DNA from: Rhodanobacter sp. DHB23
GTDB lineage: Bacteria; Pseudomonadota; Gammaproteobacteria; Xanthomonadales; Rhodanobacteraceae
Assembly: GCF_014842975.1 (NCBI RefSeq)
Contig: NZ_JACYXK010000028.1
Span: 248,001-312,000, forward strand
DNA: 64,000 nucleotides
Direction of reading: 5' to 3'
Both the position numbers and the translations under genes were made by a program. Of the stretch, positions 27,232 through 38,321 are shown piece by piece (the first letter of the stretch is position 1; the number at the start of each line of letters is the position of its first letter). The notes under the pieces are model-generated. The model was not told where the DNA came from and did no database searches. It worked only from the letters and a program-made list of their open reading frames with translations.

Positions 27232-29127
27232 TCACTTCTCTCCTGTTTCGTGCCGGCGGATCGACACCACGTTGTCCGGCTGCGGCGCCTCGCTCCAGCG
27301 GAACGAGGGCAGCATGCCGGATACGCAGCGCCGCAGTTCTTCGTCGTTGTCGGTCGCGACCATGTCGGCCGCCCTGTGCATCGTAGCCTGCAACAGTTCC
27401 CACGGCACCTGGCGATGCTGGGCCAGGAAGATCTTGGCGTGCGTGGTGGCGCTGTACTGCTCCAGCGGGTGGAACAGCTCCTCGAACAGCTTTTCGCCCG
27501 CGCGCAGGCCGGTGAAGACGATGGGGACCTCGCTGCCGGGCTTCTTGCCGGCGAGCCGGATCATCTGCTCGGCCAGGTCGCGGATCTTCATCGGCTCGCC
27601 CATGTCCAGCGCGAAGATCTCGCCGCCCTTGCCGAGGCTGGCCGCCTGCAGGATCAGCTGGCAGGCCTCGGGGATGGTCATGAAGTAACGCGAGACTTCC
27701 GGATGGGTCACGGTCACCGGGCCGCCATCGCGGATCTGCTGGCGGAACAATGGCACCACCGAGCCGGCCGAATCGAGCACGTTGCCGAAACGCACGGTCA
27801 TGAAGCGGGTGTCGGCCTGCGCGTCGAGGTTCTGGCACCAGATCTCGGCGATGCGCTTGCAGGCGCCCATCACGCTGGTGGGGTTGACCGCCTTGTCGGT
27901 GGAGATCAGCACGAAGCATTCCACGCCCACCTCGCGCGACAGGTCGGCCATGGTGCGCGTGCCCAGCACGTTGTTGAGGAAGGCCGCGCGCAGCTGTTGC
28001 TGCAGCATGGGCACGTGCTTGTAGGCGGCAGCATGGAACACCACCTGCGGCCGCGCCCCGGCCAGCACCTTGCGCATCTGCACGCTGTCCACGCAACTCG
28101 CCAGCACGGCTTCGAGCAGCAGTTCCGGATAGCTGGCGCGCAGCTCGCGCGTGATCTGGTAGAGGTTGTATTCGCTGTGGTCGACCACGACCAGCGACAG
28201 CGCTCCCAGCCGCGCCACCTGGCGGCACAGCTCCGAGCCGATCGAGCCGCCACCGCCCGTGACCAGCACGCGGCGGCCGCCTATGGTCTCGCGGATCGCC
28301 GTCCAGTCCAGCTCGATGGCATCGCGGCCGAGCAGGTCCTCGATCGCCACTTCCTTGATCTCGCCGGGTTGTGCGCGGCCGGCGACCACGTCGTCCAGCT
28401 TGGGAACCGTCCGGTACGGCAGGCCGGCGGCATCGCACAGCGCCACCACGCGGCGCATCTGCCCCGCCGTGGCGCTGGGCAGGGCGATCAATATCATCTC
28501 CGCCGCCGTTTCGCGGGCGATGGCAGGCAGTTGCTCGAACCGGCCCAGCACCGGATGCCCGTTGATGCTGGCGCCGCGCAGCGCGGGGCGGTCGTCGAGG
28601 AAGCCGACCACGGCGTAGCCGCCGTTGCGGAGCAGGTCCCGCGAGAGCACCTCGCCGGCATAGTCCGCCCCGAGGATCAGCACCCGGCGCGTCAGGCCGG
28701 TCCCGGACACCCCGAGGTGGTTGTCCTTCCAGCCCCGATAGGCCAGCCGCGGCACGCCAAGCAACAGCGCCAGCATCACCGGATAGAGCAGCAGCATGGA
28801 CCGCGGCACGCCTTCCAGTCGATTGAACATCGACATCAGCAGCCAGATCGCCACCGAGCCCAGGAGCGAGGCGCGCAGGATGTTCCACAGGTCCCGCACG
28901 CTGGCGAAGCGCCACACGCCCTTGTACAGGCCCGTCCAGCGGAAGATCAGCCCTTGCGCCAGCAGCACCACCGGGAACTCGAACCAGAGGAACTGCATGA
29001 CGTCCTGCGGCCGCAACGCATAGCGCAGCAGCTTGGCCACCCACCAGGCGATGACGGCCATGGCCAGGTCGTGCAGCACGACAGCCATGCGCGGGTGGAG
29101 GATGGCAACGAACCTACGCGACGGCAT
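27232..29127 (-). CDS. Nucleoside-diphosphate sugar epimerase/dehydratase, CapD/WbpM type
   Basis: 631 residues with four N-terminal membrane spans (residues 15-130), a CoA-binding-like Rossmann domain (RRVLILGADYAGEVLSRDLL) and a second SDR domain with VTGGGGSIGSE at about residue 289. The active site reads STDKAVNPTSVMGACKR: the usual Tyr of YxxxK is Met, as in long 4,6-dehydratases such as WbpM and PglF. These act on UDP-GlcNAc to start synthesis of UDP-QuiNAc/FucNAc-type sugars for O-antigen. The start lies 14 bases inside the wecA-like gene. Confidence 0.92.
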   Translation of the reverse strand: MPSRRFVAILHPRMAVVLHDLAMAVIAWWVAKLLRYALRPQDVMQFLWFEFPVVLLAQGLIFRWTGLYKGVWRFASVRDLWNILRASLLGSVAIWLLMSMFNRLEGVPRSMLLLYPVMLALLLGVPRLAYRGWKDNHLGVSGTGLTRRVLILGADYAGEVLSRDLLRNGGYAVVGFLDDRPALRGASINGHPVLGRFEQLPAIARETAAEMILIALPSATAGQMRRVVALCDAAGLPYRTVPKLDDVVAGRAQPGEIKEVAIEDLLGRDAIELDWTAIRETIGGRRVLVTGGGGSIGSELCRQVARLGALSLVVVDHSEYNLYQITRELRASYPELLLEAVLASCVDSVQMRKVLAGARPQVVFHAAAYKHVPMLQQQLRAAFLNNVLGTRTMADLSREVGVECFVLISTDKAVNPTSVMGACKRIAEIWCQNLDAQADTRFMTVRFGNVLDSAGSVVPLFRQQIRDGGPVTVTHPEVSRYFMTIPEACQLILQAASLGKGGEIFALDMGEPMKIRDLAEQMIRLAGKKPGSEVPIVFTGLRAGEKLFEELFHPLEQYSATTHAKIFLAQHRQVPWELLQATMHRAADMVATDNDEELRRCVSGMLPSFRWSEAPQPDNVVSIRRHETGEK

Positions 29128-30145
29128 GGCAATCCTTGGGCGGGCGACGTTGCAGGCAGCGGCGCTTGAGCGCCATCCAGAGCGCTGCCGCAGCCACGTA
29201 GGCGCCTATGGTAATCAGCAGGCCCAGCCTTGGATGACTGCAAGCCAACCATGCCGATGGCGCCGCACATGCCAGGTTCCACGCCATGTAGACCGCGCTG
29301 CCCCTGCGATGCGTCATGCCGCACCTGACCAGCCACTGGTACAGATGCTCGCGGTGCGCGCTGTACCAGCGCCGTCCGCGGAAATACCGCGTCAGCAAGG
29401 TCAGGCTGGCGTCGGTGGCGAAGGCCGAGGACAGGATCAACGCCGGCCACAGCAGGGCCGCATCGACCCGCCACAGCATCGCCGTGAACGCGAAGACCAG
29501 CAATCCCACGCTGCCGCTGCCCACGTCCCCCATGAAAATGCGCGCCGGTGAACGGTTGAGCAGCCAGAAACCGAGGCTGGCCGTGGCAAGGCAGCCGGCG
29601 GCCAGCGCCAGCGAGCCCTGCCCGGCGCTCCACGCCAGCCATGCCAGGCCGGCTCCCACGAACATCGCCTGCTGGGCCAGCAGGCCATCGATGCCGTCCA
29701 TGAAATTGTGCAGGTTGATGCTCCAGGCACCGGCCGGCAGCAACAGCGGCAGCCACCACCACGGCATGCCGCTTGCACCCAGGGCCGCGGCAAACAGCAG
29801 CACGGCCAGCAACTGCGCAGCGAAGCGCGGCAGGATCGGCAGGGAGCGATGATCGTCCCACCAACCGGCCAGGGCCACCAGCAGCAAGGCCGCCAGCAGG
29901 CCGGCCACCGTCGTCGACGGCCAGGGCACCTGCGCGCGAAGCAGGACAGCCGGCAGGCAAGCCAGGCTGGCGAGGACGATGCCGATACCGCCGCCGCGCG
30001 GCGTGGGAACGGTGTGGGATCGCCGCTGGCCGGGCCGGTCCAGTATGCCCCGGCGATGCGCGTAGACGATCGCCACGCGCGCCGACAGCCACGCAATGGC
30101 GAAAGACGACAGCAGCCATCCGATGACCCAGGTCACCGGGGTCAC
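29114..30145 (-). CDS. Undecaprenyl-phosphate glycosyl-1-phosphate transferase, WecA/MraY family (GT4)
   Basis: About 343 residues from a GTG at 30145 overlapping the lapB stop (GTGA). The frame stays open far upstream inside lapB, but that part is a shadow of lapB. There are ten or so membrane spans with the family motifs RRGILDRPGQRRSHTVPTPRGGG, DDHRSLPILPR, NLHNFMDGIDG and the cytoplasmic HREHLYQ. Members transfer a sugar-1-phosphate from a UDP-sugar to undecaprenyl phosphate as the first step of O-antigen or capsule assembly. The exact sugar is unknown; the neighbouring capD-like enzyme suggests a QuiNAc or FucNAc derivative. Confidence 0.88.
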   Translation of the reverse strand: MTPVTWVIGWLLSSFAIAWLSARVAIVYAHRRGILDRPGQRRSHTVPTPRGGGIGIVLASLACLPAVLLRAQVPWPSTTVAGLLAALLLVALAGWWDDHRSLPILPRFAAQLLAVLLFAAALGASGMPWWWLPLLLPAGAWSINLHNFMDGIDGLLAQQAMFVGAGLAWLAWSAGQGSLALAAGCLATASLGFWLLNRSPARIFMGDVGSGSVGLLVFAFTAMLWRVDAALLWPALILSSAFATDASLTLLTRYFRGRRWYSAHREHLYQWLVRCGMTHRRGSAVYMAWNLACAAPSAWLACSHPRLGLLITIGAYVAAAALWMALKRRCLQRRPPKDCHAVA

Positions 30146-31314
30146 TCGTTGGCTACGCCGTGGATGGGCCGGATCGTGCTCCAGCTCTTGCAGCTGGGGC
30201 ATTGCCAGTGATGCGCCTTGGCGCCGAAGCCGCAGCGGCTGCAGCGGTACATCGCCTGCCCCTCCAGCAGCTTCTTGGTGAGGTCGCGCAGTATCAGGAA
30301 ATTCTCGCGCGCCTCGCCTTCGATCCGGTCCATCGTGGCGTCGATCAGGGCCATCAGGCCACGCACCGAGGGGCGCTGGCGCAATTGCCCGGTGAGGAAG
30401 CCCACCGCCTCGCGCTGGCCATCGCGTTGCTGGTACAGCCGGGTCAATGCCAGCACCGGCGAGATGCCGTGGTAGCGCTCCAGCAGTTCGCGCAGGAAAC
30501 GCTCGGCGCGGTCCATCTGCTGCGAACAGGCGTAGCTGTTCAGCAACGGCGGCAGGATCTCCGGCACGAAGGCGATGTCCGCACCGACCGCCGCCTCGTA
30601 GGCCTGCACGGCTTCGGCGTGATTCCCGTCCTCGGCGTGCAGGCGCCCGGTCAGCATCCATGCGCGCACGCAATCGGGCTGGCAGCGGAAGGCATGCTCC
30701 AGGTAATCGCGCGCCTCGACCCGCGCGCCGTGCTGGCGCGAGCGCTCGGCCAGCTCGCAATAGAACTGCGCGATCATCGGCGACTCGTCCTCGCCGGTCA
30801 TCGCCTCCAGCCGGCGGGCGTGCTCGATCGCCTTGTTCCAGTCGCGTTCGTGCTGATAGATCGCGATCAGGTGGCGCAGCGCCGAAGGCGCGTGCGCATC
30901 CATCGCCACCAGGTCGTCGAACAGCGCTTCCGCGCGATCGAGCAGGCCCGCCCGCATGTAGTCCTCGCCCAGCTCCAGCAAGGCCACGGTCTTGGTCGGC
31001 TCGGACAGGTTCGGCCGCGAAACCAGGTGCTGGTGCAGGCGGATCGCGCGATCCACTTCGCCGCGGCGGCGGAACAGGTTGCCCAGCGCGAGATGCGTCT
31101 CCACCGTGTCGCGGTTGTATTCGGCGAGCTTGAGGAACACCTCGATGGCCTTGTCCTGCTCCTCGTTGAGCAGGTAGTTCAAGCCGCGGAAATAGTCGGA
31201 CGAGAGTTCGTTGACCGCTGCGCCGGAACGCCGAGCACTGGCCCGCCGGGACGCCCACCAGCCCAGCACGAAGGCAAGCGCCGCCAGCGGCAGCAACGCG
31301 TACCAGTGCATCAT
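30142..31314 (-). CDS. lapB: Lipopolysaccharide assembly protein LapB (YciM)
   Basis: 390 residues from the first of two adjacent ATGs (MMHWYALLPLAAL). An N-terminal membrane anchor is followed by nine TPRs (SSDYFRGLNYLLNEEQDKAIEVFLKLAEYN and so on) and a C-terminal rubredoxin-like metal knuckle with two CxxC motifs, CSRC and CPSC. LapB promotes FtsH-dependent turnover of LpxC and thereby balances LPS with phospholipid. It overlaps lapA by four bases, and the wecA-like gene starts on its stop codon. Confidence 0.96.
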   Translation of the reverse strand: MMHWYALLPLAALAFVLGWWASRRASARRSGAAVNELSSDYFRGLNYLLNEEQDKAIEVFLKLAEYNRDTVETHLALGNLFRRRGEVDRAIRLHQHLVSRPNLSEPTKTVALLELGEDYMRAGLLDRAEALFDDLVAMDAHAPSALRHLIAIYQHERDWNKAIEHARRLEAMTGEDESPMIAQFYCELAERSRQHGARVEARDYLEHAFRCQPDCVRAWMLTGRLHAEDGNHAEAVQAYEAAVGADIAFVPEILPPLLNSYACSQQMDRAERFLRELLERYHGISPVLALTRLYQQRDGQREAVGFLTGQLRQRPSVRGLMALIDATMDRIEGEARENFLILRDLTKKLLEGQAMYRCSRCGFGAKAHHWQCPSCKSWSTIRPIHGVANE

Positions 31315-31553
31315 GCGCGCGCCTGCTTCTTGCCGGCCTTCATGCGGCGGCGATGCCGCAGGCTCACGCCAAGCCACGCGGTGAGGCCACCAAGCAGCCA
31401 GCCTAGTACCAGCGCAGTCAGCAAGGCCGCGCCCTTGGGCAACTGCATCCGCGTGAAGGCGAAGTCGTAGTCGACCAACCCAACATTGAGCGCGCCGACC
31501 ACCACGCCGGCAGCGGCGAAGAACACGAGGACAAGGATGACGATCAATCGCAT
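31311..31553 (-). CDS. lapA: Lipopolysaccharide assembly protein LapA
   Basis: 80 residues, DUF1049 family. There are two membrane spans (residues 3-24 and 41-64) with the conserved N-V-x-V-D-Y-D-F element between them (NVGLVDYDFAFTRMQLPKG) and a basic C-terminal tail. LapA works with LapB in LPS control at the inner membrane. In many gammaproteobacteria the order is rpsA-ihfB-lapA-lapB; here an extra gene and two repeat copies separate ihfB and lapA, so lapA must have its own promoter in 31554-31761. Confidence 0.92.
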   Translation of the reverse strand: MRLIVILVLVFFAAAGVVVGALNVGLVDYDFAFTRMQLPKGAALLTALVLGWLLGGLTAWLGVSLRHRRRMKAGKKQARA

Positions 31554-31632
31554 CGCACGACTTTACCCGATCAGCCGTGCACGACACAGCAAGCAAGCCC
31601 CGCCATGTTGCCGCGATTCAGTACCAACTATT

Positions 31633-31680
31633 GAAGAGTGAGGCCATGGATGGCTGCACTTTTGATCTTCGCGATCATGG
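31633..31680 (+). repeat. Interspersed palindromic repeat, copy A1
   Basis: Member of a six-copy family in this window with consensus GTGCGGCCATGGATGGCCGC followed by CCGTTTGATCTTYGCGATCATGG. This copy has GTGAGGCCATGGATGGCTGC in the palindrome. It lies between lapA and the orphan gene. Confidence 0.85.
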
Positions 31681-31700
31681 AAGATCGCATGAACACAGCC

Positions 31701-31750
31701 AAAGTGCAGCCAAGGATGGCTGCCCGTTCGACTCTCGCGATCAAGATAAC
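31701..31750 (+). repeat. Interspersed palindromic repeat, copy A2
   Basis: Direct repeat of copy A1 after 20 bases. The palindrome is GCAGCCAAGGATGGCTGC; both arms differ from the consensus at the matching position, so the stem is kept. The tail CCGTTCGACTCTCGCGATCA aligns with the other copies. Confidence 0.85.
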
Positions 31751-31761
31751 CGCATAAGGGG

Positions 31762-32382
31762 TTATCCCTTTGCTTCCGGCTCAATGTGAAGGTTCTGGTC
31801 GCCCGCCAGGAAGCGACGCGTGAACACGAAGCCGTCAGCGTGAACGACTTGTTGGATTTGCTGCTGTTTGGGTGCCAGACGATTGAGGATACGCGCCAGA
31901 TTGGTCTGTGATGCCACCCCGGTATGCAGCGCATTCCTGTCCACGGTGGCAATCACGGCCGCCGCCCCCAACACAAAGGTCATCGCCGCAACGCCGGCGC
32001 TGTCATCGTCCTGGGCTTCCACGATGAGATCGGTGGAAAGCACCCTGCTACCGGCCGCCGTGATGTTGAGATCACCTACCACACCAGGCGACAGCCCCAT
32101 TAAGCTGCAGGTGTAAAGCACGAAATGCTTGGACCCGTCCGGGTCAAACATCGTGTTCTTGGTTTGCTCGCAATGTCCCACATGCGCCAGTCGTCCAAGG
32201 TGTGGGTTCTGCTGAAACATGCCCGTCAATGGGGCTGGATTGCCAAGGTTCGTATCCACCTTGGCGACCAGTTGGGGTGGCGTCAGGTCAATACGAACGG
32301 GCTCCGCCCCCATGTCCGCGTGAGTTGCTCCGGTGATGACCAGCAGGCTGATTACTAGCGCCCAACGCTTCCTGGTGCGCAT
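31762..32382 (-). CDS. Hypothetical secreted protein
   Basis: 206 residues. A basic start (MRTRKRW) and hydrophobic core (ALVISLLVITGATHA) make a clear signal peptide, cleaved after THA. The mature part has two cysteines (HVGHCEQTK, LYTCSLMG) that could pair, and no motif I recognise; VLGAAAVIATVDRN is a short hydrophobic stretch. A purine-rich AGGGGG lies five bases before the ATG. It interrupts the usual ihfB-lapA order and borders two repeat copies, which suggests later insertion. Function unknown. Confidence 0.65.
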   Translation of the reverse strand: MRTRKRWALVISLLVITGATHADMGAEPVRIDLTPPQLVAKVDTNLGNPAPLTGMFQQNPHLGRLAHVGHCEQTKNTMFDPDGSKHFVLYTCSLMGLSPGVVGDLNITAAGSRVLSTDLIVEAQDDDSAGVAAMTFVLGAAAVIATVDRNALHTGVASQTNLARILNRLAPKQQQIQQVVHADGFVFTRRFLAGDQNLHIEPEAKG

Positions 32383-32566
32383 GCGTTCCCCCTGTTTCCT
32401 CCGTCCCAGTTGCCGCGAGTGTAGCCACGCATGGGCGGGAATGGACGCCTGTGTCTTGGGCGCCTTCCGTAAAATACAGGCGATGCCCCGCAGAAACGGG
32501 CAGACCGTGCAGCGATTGAACCACTAGGGGAAGTCAGGGGAAACCAGACCCAACGCGCACATAGCC

Positions 32567-32600
32567 AAAAAAAGGCAGGATCGGCTTACGCCGCCTGCCT
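32567..32600 (-). terminator. Intrinsic terminator of ihfB
   Basis: On the minus strand the arms GGCAGG and CCTGCC enclose a nested CGGC-GTAA-GCCG stem and are followed at once by T7. It starts about 30 bases after the ihfB stop and ends the rpsA-ihfB transcript before the orphan gene. Confidence 0.88.
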
Positions 32601-32629
32601 CGATACATGCATCCACCTAGTGCATGGCG

Positions 32630-32932
32630 TCAGCCGGTCGCCGCTTCTTCCAGCCGCAGGTTGACGCGCTCGCGCAACTCCTTGCCAGGCTTGAAGTGCG
32701 GCACGTGCTTGCCGGGCAAGGCCACGGAATCGCCGGTCTTGGGGTTGCGCCCCATGCGCGGCGGCCGGAAGTGCAGCGCGAAGCTGCCGAAGCCGCGTAC
32801 CTCGATGCGCTCGCCCTGCGACAACGCCTGGCTCATCTGCTCGACCACGCTCTTGACCGCCAACTCGACATCGGCGAACGCAAGATGGGTCTGGCGCCTG
32901 GCCAGCGCCTCGATCAATTCGGATTTGGTCAT
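32630..32932 (-). CDS. ihfB: Integration host factor subunit beta
   Basis: 100 residues ([27 protein letters not shown]...). HU/IHF fold with the DNA-minor-groove arm [30 protein letters not shown], whose Pro residue in the arm intercalates and bends DNA. It pairs with IhfA to bend DNA in recombination and transcription. It lies directly downstream of rpsA, the conserved position. Confidence 0.96.
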   Translation of the reverse strand: MTKSELIEALARRQTHLAFADVELAVKSVVEQMSQALSQGERIEVRGFGSFALHFRPPRMGRNPKTGDSVALPGKHVPHFKPGKELRERVNLRLEEAATG

Positions 32933-32967
32933 GTTCCCCCAGTCCGCGAGTGTGTTGCTGCGCTGCT

Positions 32968-32997
32968 GGCCCGGGGCGGCTCACGCCGCCCCGGGCC
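32968..32997 (-). terminator. Strong GC hairpin between rpsA and ihfB
   Basis: A 13-bp perfect stem GGCCCGGGGCGGC/GCCGCCCCGGGCC closed by a GNRA-type loop (GTGA on the minus strand). No U-run follows, so it is probably a partial terminator or processing barrier that sets rpsA over ihfB expression. Confidence 0.55.
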
Positions 32998-33011
32998 CTT
33001 CTTGCAACGCC

Positions 33012-34685
33012 TTAGTCGGCCTTGTTCATCTGCTCCTTGAGCAGAGCGCCGAGCTTGGTGGTGCCGCCGGCGGCCGAGGAGTATTCGGCCAGGGCTTCCT
33101 GCACGTCTTCCTCGTCCTTGGCGCGGATCGACAGCGACAGCTGGCGGCCCTTGCGGTCCATGCCGGTGAACTTGGCCTCGACCTTGTCGCCCACCTTCAG
33201 GTGCTGGGTGGCGTCGTCGATGCGCTCCTTGGCGATGTCGTTGGCGCGCAGGTAACCCTCCACGCCCTCGCCCAGGTCGATCACCGCACCCTTGGCGTCC
33301 ACTTCCTTCACCGTGCCGGTGACGATGCTGCCGCGCGGGTTGTTGCCCATGAACTGGCCGAACGGATCCTGCTCCATCTGCTTGATGCCGAGCGAGATGC
33401 GCTCGCGCTCCGGATCCACCGCCAGCACCACGGCCTCGATCTCGTCGCCCTTCTTGAAGTTGCGCACGAGGTCTTCGCCGGACATCTGCCAAGAGATGTC
33501 GGACAGGTGCACCAGGCCGTCGATGCCGCCGTCCAGGCCGATGAACACGCCGAAGTCGGTGATCGACTTGATCTGGCCGGAGACCTTGTCGCCCTTCTTG
33601 TGCATGGCGGCGAAGGCTTCCCACGGGTTCGAGCGGGTCTGCTTGATGCCCAGCGAGATGCGGCGACGCTCTTCATCCACGTCCAGCACCATCACTTCGG
33701 TCTCGTCGCCGACCTGCACCACCTTGGCCGGGTTGACGTTCTTGTTGGTCCAGTCCATCTCGGACACGTGGACCAGGCCCTCGACGCCCGGCTCGATCTC
33801 GACGAAGCAGCCGTAGTCGGTGACGTTGGAGACCTTGCCGAACAGGCGCGAGCTCACCGGGTAACGACGCGAGATGTTCACCCACGGATCGTCGCCCAGC
33901 TGCTTCAGGCCCAGCGAGACGCGGTTGCGCTCCTTGTCGAACTTCAGCACGCGCACGTCCAGCTCGTCGCCGACGTTGACGACTTCGCTCGGGTGGCGCA
34001 CGCGCTTCCACGCCATGTCGGTGATGTGCAGCAGGCCGTCGATGCCGCCCAGGTCCACGAACGCGCCGTAGTCGGTGAGGTTCTTGACCACGCCCTTGAT
34101 GATCGCGCCTTCGACCAGACGCTCAAGCAGCTGCTCGCGCTCGGCGGAGAACTCGGTCTCGACGACGGCACGGCGGCTGACCACCACGTTGTTGCGCTTG
34201 CGGTCGAGCTTGATGATCTTGAACTCGAGTTCCTTGCCCTCGAGGTAGGTCGGCTCGCGCACCGGGCGCACGTCGACCAGCGAGCCCGGCAGGAACGCGC
34301 GGACGTCCTTGATGTCGACGGTGAAGCCGCCCTTGACCTTGCCGGAGATCATGCCCTTGATGGTCTCTTCCTTGTCGAACGCCTCCTCGAGGTCGTCCCA
34401 CACCATCGAGCGCTTGGCCTTCTCGCGCGACAGCTTGGTTTCGCCGAAGCCGTCCTCGAGCGCTTCGAGGGCCACCTTCACGTGGTCGCCGACGTTCACT
34501 TCGAGGGTGCCGTCTTCGCCCTTGAACTGCTCGATCGGGACGATGCCTTCGCTCTTCAGGCCCGCGTTGATCACGACGACGTCGTTGCGGATTTCCACCA
34601 CGATGCCGGTGACGATGGCGCCGGGCTTCAGCTTGGCGATGGCCTGCTGGCTCTGTTCAAACAGTTCGGCAAAACTTTCGGTCAT
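33012..34685 (-). CDS. rpsA: 30S ribosomal protein S1
   Basis: 557 residues with six S1 RNA-binding domains; repeats are marked by motifs such as [49 protein letters not shown] and [26 protein letters not shown]1 binds mRNA leaders and brings them to the 30S subunit. The 169-base leader to cmk carries a CCCCGRTC/GATCGGGG hairpin (34811-34832) that may take part in autogenous control or end cmk transcription. The order cmk-rpsA-ihfB is conserved. Confidence 0.97.
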   Translation of the reverse strand: MTESFAELFEQSQQAIAKLKPGAIVTGIVVEIRNDVVVINAGLKSEGIVPIEQFKGEDGTLEVNVGDHVKVALEALEDGFGETKLSREKAKRSMVWDDLEEAFDKEETIKGMISGKVKGGFTVDIKDVRAFLPGSLVDVRPVREPTYLEGKELEFKIIKLDRKRNNVVVSRRAVVETEFSAEREQLLERLVEGAIIKGVVKNLTDYGAFVDLGGIDGLLHITDMAWKRVRHPSEVVNVGDELDVRVLKFDKERNRVSLGLKQLGDDPWVNISRRYPVSSRLFGKVSNVTDYGCFVEIEPGVEGLVHVSEMDWTNKNVNPAKVVQVGDETEVMVLDVDEERRRISLGIKQTRSNPWEAFAAMHKKGDKVSGQIKSITDFGVFIGLDGGIDGLVHLSDISWQMSGEDLVRNFKKGDEIEAVVLAVDPERERISLGIKQMEQDPFGQFMGNNPRGSIVTGTVKEVDAKGAVIDLGEGVEGYLRANDIAKERIDDATQHLKVGDKVEAKFTGMDRKGRQLSLSIRAKDEEDVQEALAEYSSAAGGTTKLGALLKEQMNKAD

Positions 34686-34854
34686 GTTGATTCCAGAATG
34701 GGAAAGGACGGTTGCGGCGCTCCGGACTGGAAACGCAGCGGCAACGGCCCACCGGTTGGGGTGTCTTCGGAACGCCCTTGCGGGGCACGCCTCGCCACCA
34801 TGGTTGAGCCCCGATCGTCATTGACCGGGGAACGAAAACCGCCGCGCAACCCGC

Positions 34855-35535
34855 TCAGGGCTGCACGACGGCAAGAACTTTTGCGACGACCTCGTCGATG
34901 CCCATGCCGGTGGTGTCCACCAGCACGGCCTCCGGCGCGGGCTTGAGCGGCGCGACCGAACGCGACGCATCGCGATGGTCGCGCGCCTCGATCTCGCGCT
35001 GCAGACTCGACAGTGTAACGCTGAGTCCCTTTTCCTTCAACTGCTTATAGCGTCTTTTCGCCCTCTCGGCGGCGCTGGCGGTGAGGAACACCTTGAACGG
35101 CGCATCGGGGAAGATCACCGTGCCCATGTCGCGCCCGTCGGCCACCAGGCCGGGTGCCTTGCGAAAGCCCAGCTGCAGCTCCACCAGGGCTTGCCGCACC
35201 GGGGCAAGCGAGGCGATCGCCGAGGCCGCGGCGCCCGCGGTTTCGGTGCGCAGCTCGTCGGTGGCGTCGTGGCCGTTGACCAGGATGCGGGTATCGCTGC
35301 CGTCGGCGCTGGGCTGGAAGCGGATCCTGGTGGCCTGCGCGCAGCGGGTCACCGCTTCGACGTCGGACAGGTCCAGTCCCGCCGCCCCGGCGGCGTAGCC
35401 CACCGCCCGGTACAACGCACCGGAGTCCAGCAAGCGCCATCCCAGGTGCTCGGCCACGCGCCGGCTGATCGTGCCCTTGCCCGAGCCCGAGGGACCGTCG
35501 ATGGTCAGCACGGGTACGGCGGCTGTTCGGCTCAT
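34855..35535 (-). CDS. cmk: Cytidylate kinase
   Basis: 226 residues. P-loop GPSGSGKGT at residues 14-22; the NMP-binding insert and [29 protein letters not shown] follow the family. It phosphorylates CMP and dCMP with ATP. First gene of cmk-rpsA-ihfB, divergent from the acyl-CoA-binding protein gene with about 100 bases between. Confidence 0.96.
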   Translation of the reverse strand: MSRTAAVPVLTIDGPSGSGKGTISRRVAEHLGWRLLDSGALYRAVGYAAGAAGLDLSDVEAVTRCAQATRIRFQPSADGSDTRILVNGHDATDELRTETAGAAASAIASLAPVRQALVELQLGFRKAPGLVADGRDMGTVIFPDAPFKVFLTASAAERAKRRYKQLKEKGLSVTLSSLQREIEARDHRDASRSVAPLKPAPEAVLVDTTGMGIDEVVAKVLAVVQP

Positions 35536-35635
35536 GATGGCTCCTGATCAAGCGGGGACGCGCATGGTATCGCGCCGGCCCCCGCGGCATCGCGTACCAT
35601 GGCGAAATTCCGGGCCACTCCCGCGTCGATCCGCC

Positions 35636-35893
35636 ATGAATGATCCCCGCCATGCATTCGAGCAGGCTGCCGAGGCCGTGAAACGGCTGGATTACCGCCC
35701 CGACAACGACACCCTGCTCAAGCTGTACGCGCTGTACAAGCAGGGGTCGGAGGGCGATGCGCACGGCGACCGGCCCGGTTTCTTCGATTTCGTGGGCACC
35801 GCCAAGCACGAGGCCTGGGTGCAGTTGCGCGGCCTGCCGCAGGACGAGGCGATGCGCCGCTACATCGCCCTGGTGGAGCAACTGCGGACCTGA
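35636..35893 (+). CDS. Acyl-CoA-binding protein (ACBP)
   Basis: 85 residues from the ATG at 35636 (MNDPRHAFEQAAEAVKRLDYRP). The family signature LLKLYALYKQGSEGDAHGDRPGFFDFVGTAKHEAWVQLRGL contains the Tyr/Lys residues that hold the CoA and acyl chain. ACBPs buffer long-chain acyl-CoA in the cytosol. They are rather uncommon in bacteria and here the gene sits 72 bases before fadH, so the two probably act in the same acyl-CoA pool. No operator is seen before ACBP itself. Confidence 0.93.
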   Translation: MNDPRHAFEQAAEAVKRLDYRPDNDTLLKLYALYKQGSEGDAHGDRPGFFDFVGTAKHEAWVQLRGLPQDEAMRRYIALVEQLRT

Positions 35894-37984
<2,091 letters not shown>

Positions 37985-38016
37985 GCGTAAACAACGGCGG
38001 TCACGGGGAAAATTTG

Positions 38017-38058
38017 AAAGTGCGGCCATGGATGGCTGCTCGCTTGATCTTCGCGACG
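38017..38058 (+). repeat. Interspersed palindromic repeat, copy B1
   Basis: Copy of the family with palindrome GCGGCCATGGATGGCTGC (one G-U pair possible in RNA) and a degenerate tail. It lies 33 bases after the fadH stop and is in direct orientation with copy B2. Confidence 0.85.
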
Positions 38059-38094
38059 CTCTGCCACAAACCCGCAACGCAGCGGCCTTCCCTG

Positions 38095-38141
38095 AAAAGT
38101 GCGGCCATGGATGGCCGCCCGTTTGATCTTTGCGATCATGG
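38095..38141 (+). repeat. Interspersed palindromic repeat, copy B2
   Basis: The most regular copy: perfect palindrome GCGGCCATGGATGGCCGC followed by CCGTTTGATCTTTGCGATCA. It ends 22 bases before the terminator of the minus-strand RNA at 38164-38285. Confidence 0.88.
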
Positions 38142-38163
38142 ATCGATCGCACAGGAGAACCAC

Positions 38164-38285
38164 AAAAAAACGCCTCGCGGTGCGACGCATCGAAATGGCC
38201 AGGGAGGGGGAGTGGCCGTTCGAGTGCTGCGTCGCCGCGAGGCGTGGGTCGCCACCACCGGGGGAGGGGGGAGGATGGTGGGACG
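38164..38285 (-). ncRNA. Candidate C-rich small RNA divergent from the LysR gene
   Basis: No minus-strand gene lies here, yet a textbook terminator does: a long stem (10 bp CGCCTCGCGG/CCGCGAGGCG, then 7 bp and a further mostly paired part) followed on the minus strand by T7 at 38170-38164. A promoter sits 120 bases upstream. The predicted RNA of about 122 nt has two hairpins. Hairpin 1 (38255-38280) pairs CCACC with GGTGG and shows a loop of UCCUCCCCCCUCCCCC type. The terminator hairpin shows the 11-base loop CUCCCCCUCCC. C-rich loops of this kind mark anti-Shine-Dalgarno sRNAs (Xanthomonas sX13, alphaproteobacterial CcsR). Homology to either is not claimed. Confidence 0.65.
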
Positions 38286-38291
38286 AGGGGT

Positions 38292-38321
38292 ATTTTATGA
38301 GCGACACATTCAAGCATCCAA
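38292..38321 (-). promoter_or_regulatory. Promoter of the candidate C-rich RNA
   Basis: On the minus strand a -35 TTGGAT (38321-38316), an 18-base spacer and a -10 TAAAAT (38297-38292). The start site would be near 38285. The -35 forms one arm of the palindrome at 38316-38334, so a bound regulator could block or activate it. Confidence 0.6.

Noticed and set aside
30146-31258. Extension of the WecA-like reading frame upstream to 31258 (714 residues in total)
   Set aside because: The extra part is lapB in another frame; the GTG at 30145 overlapping the lapB stop is the sensible start.
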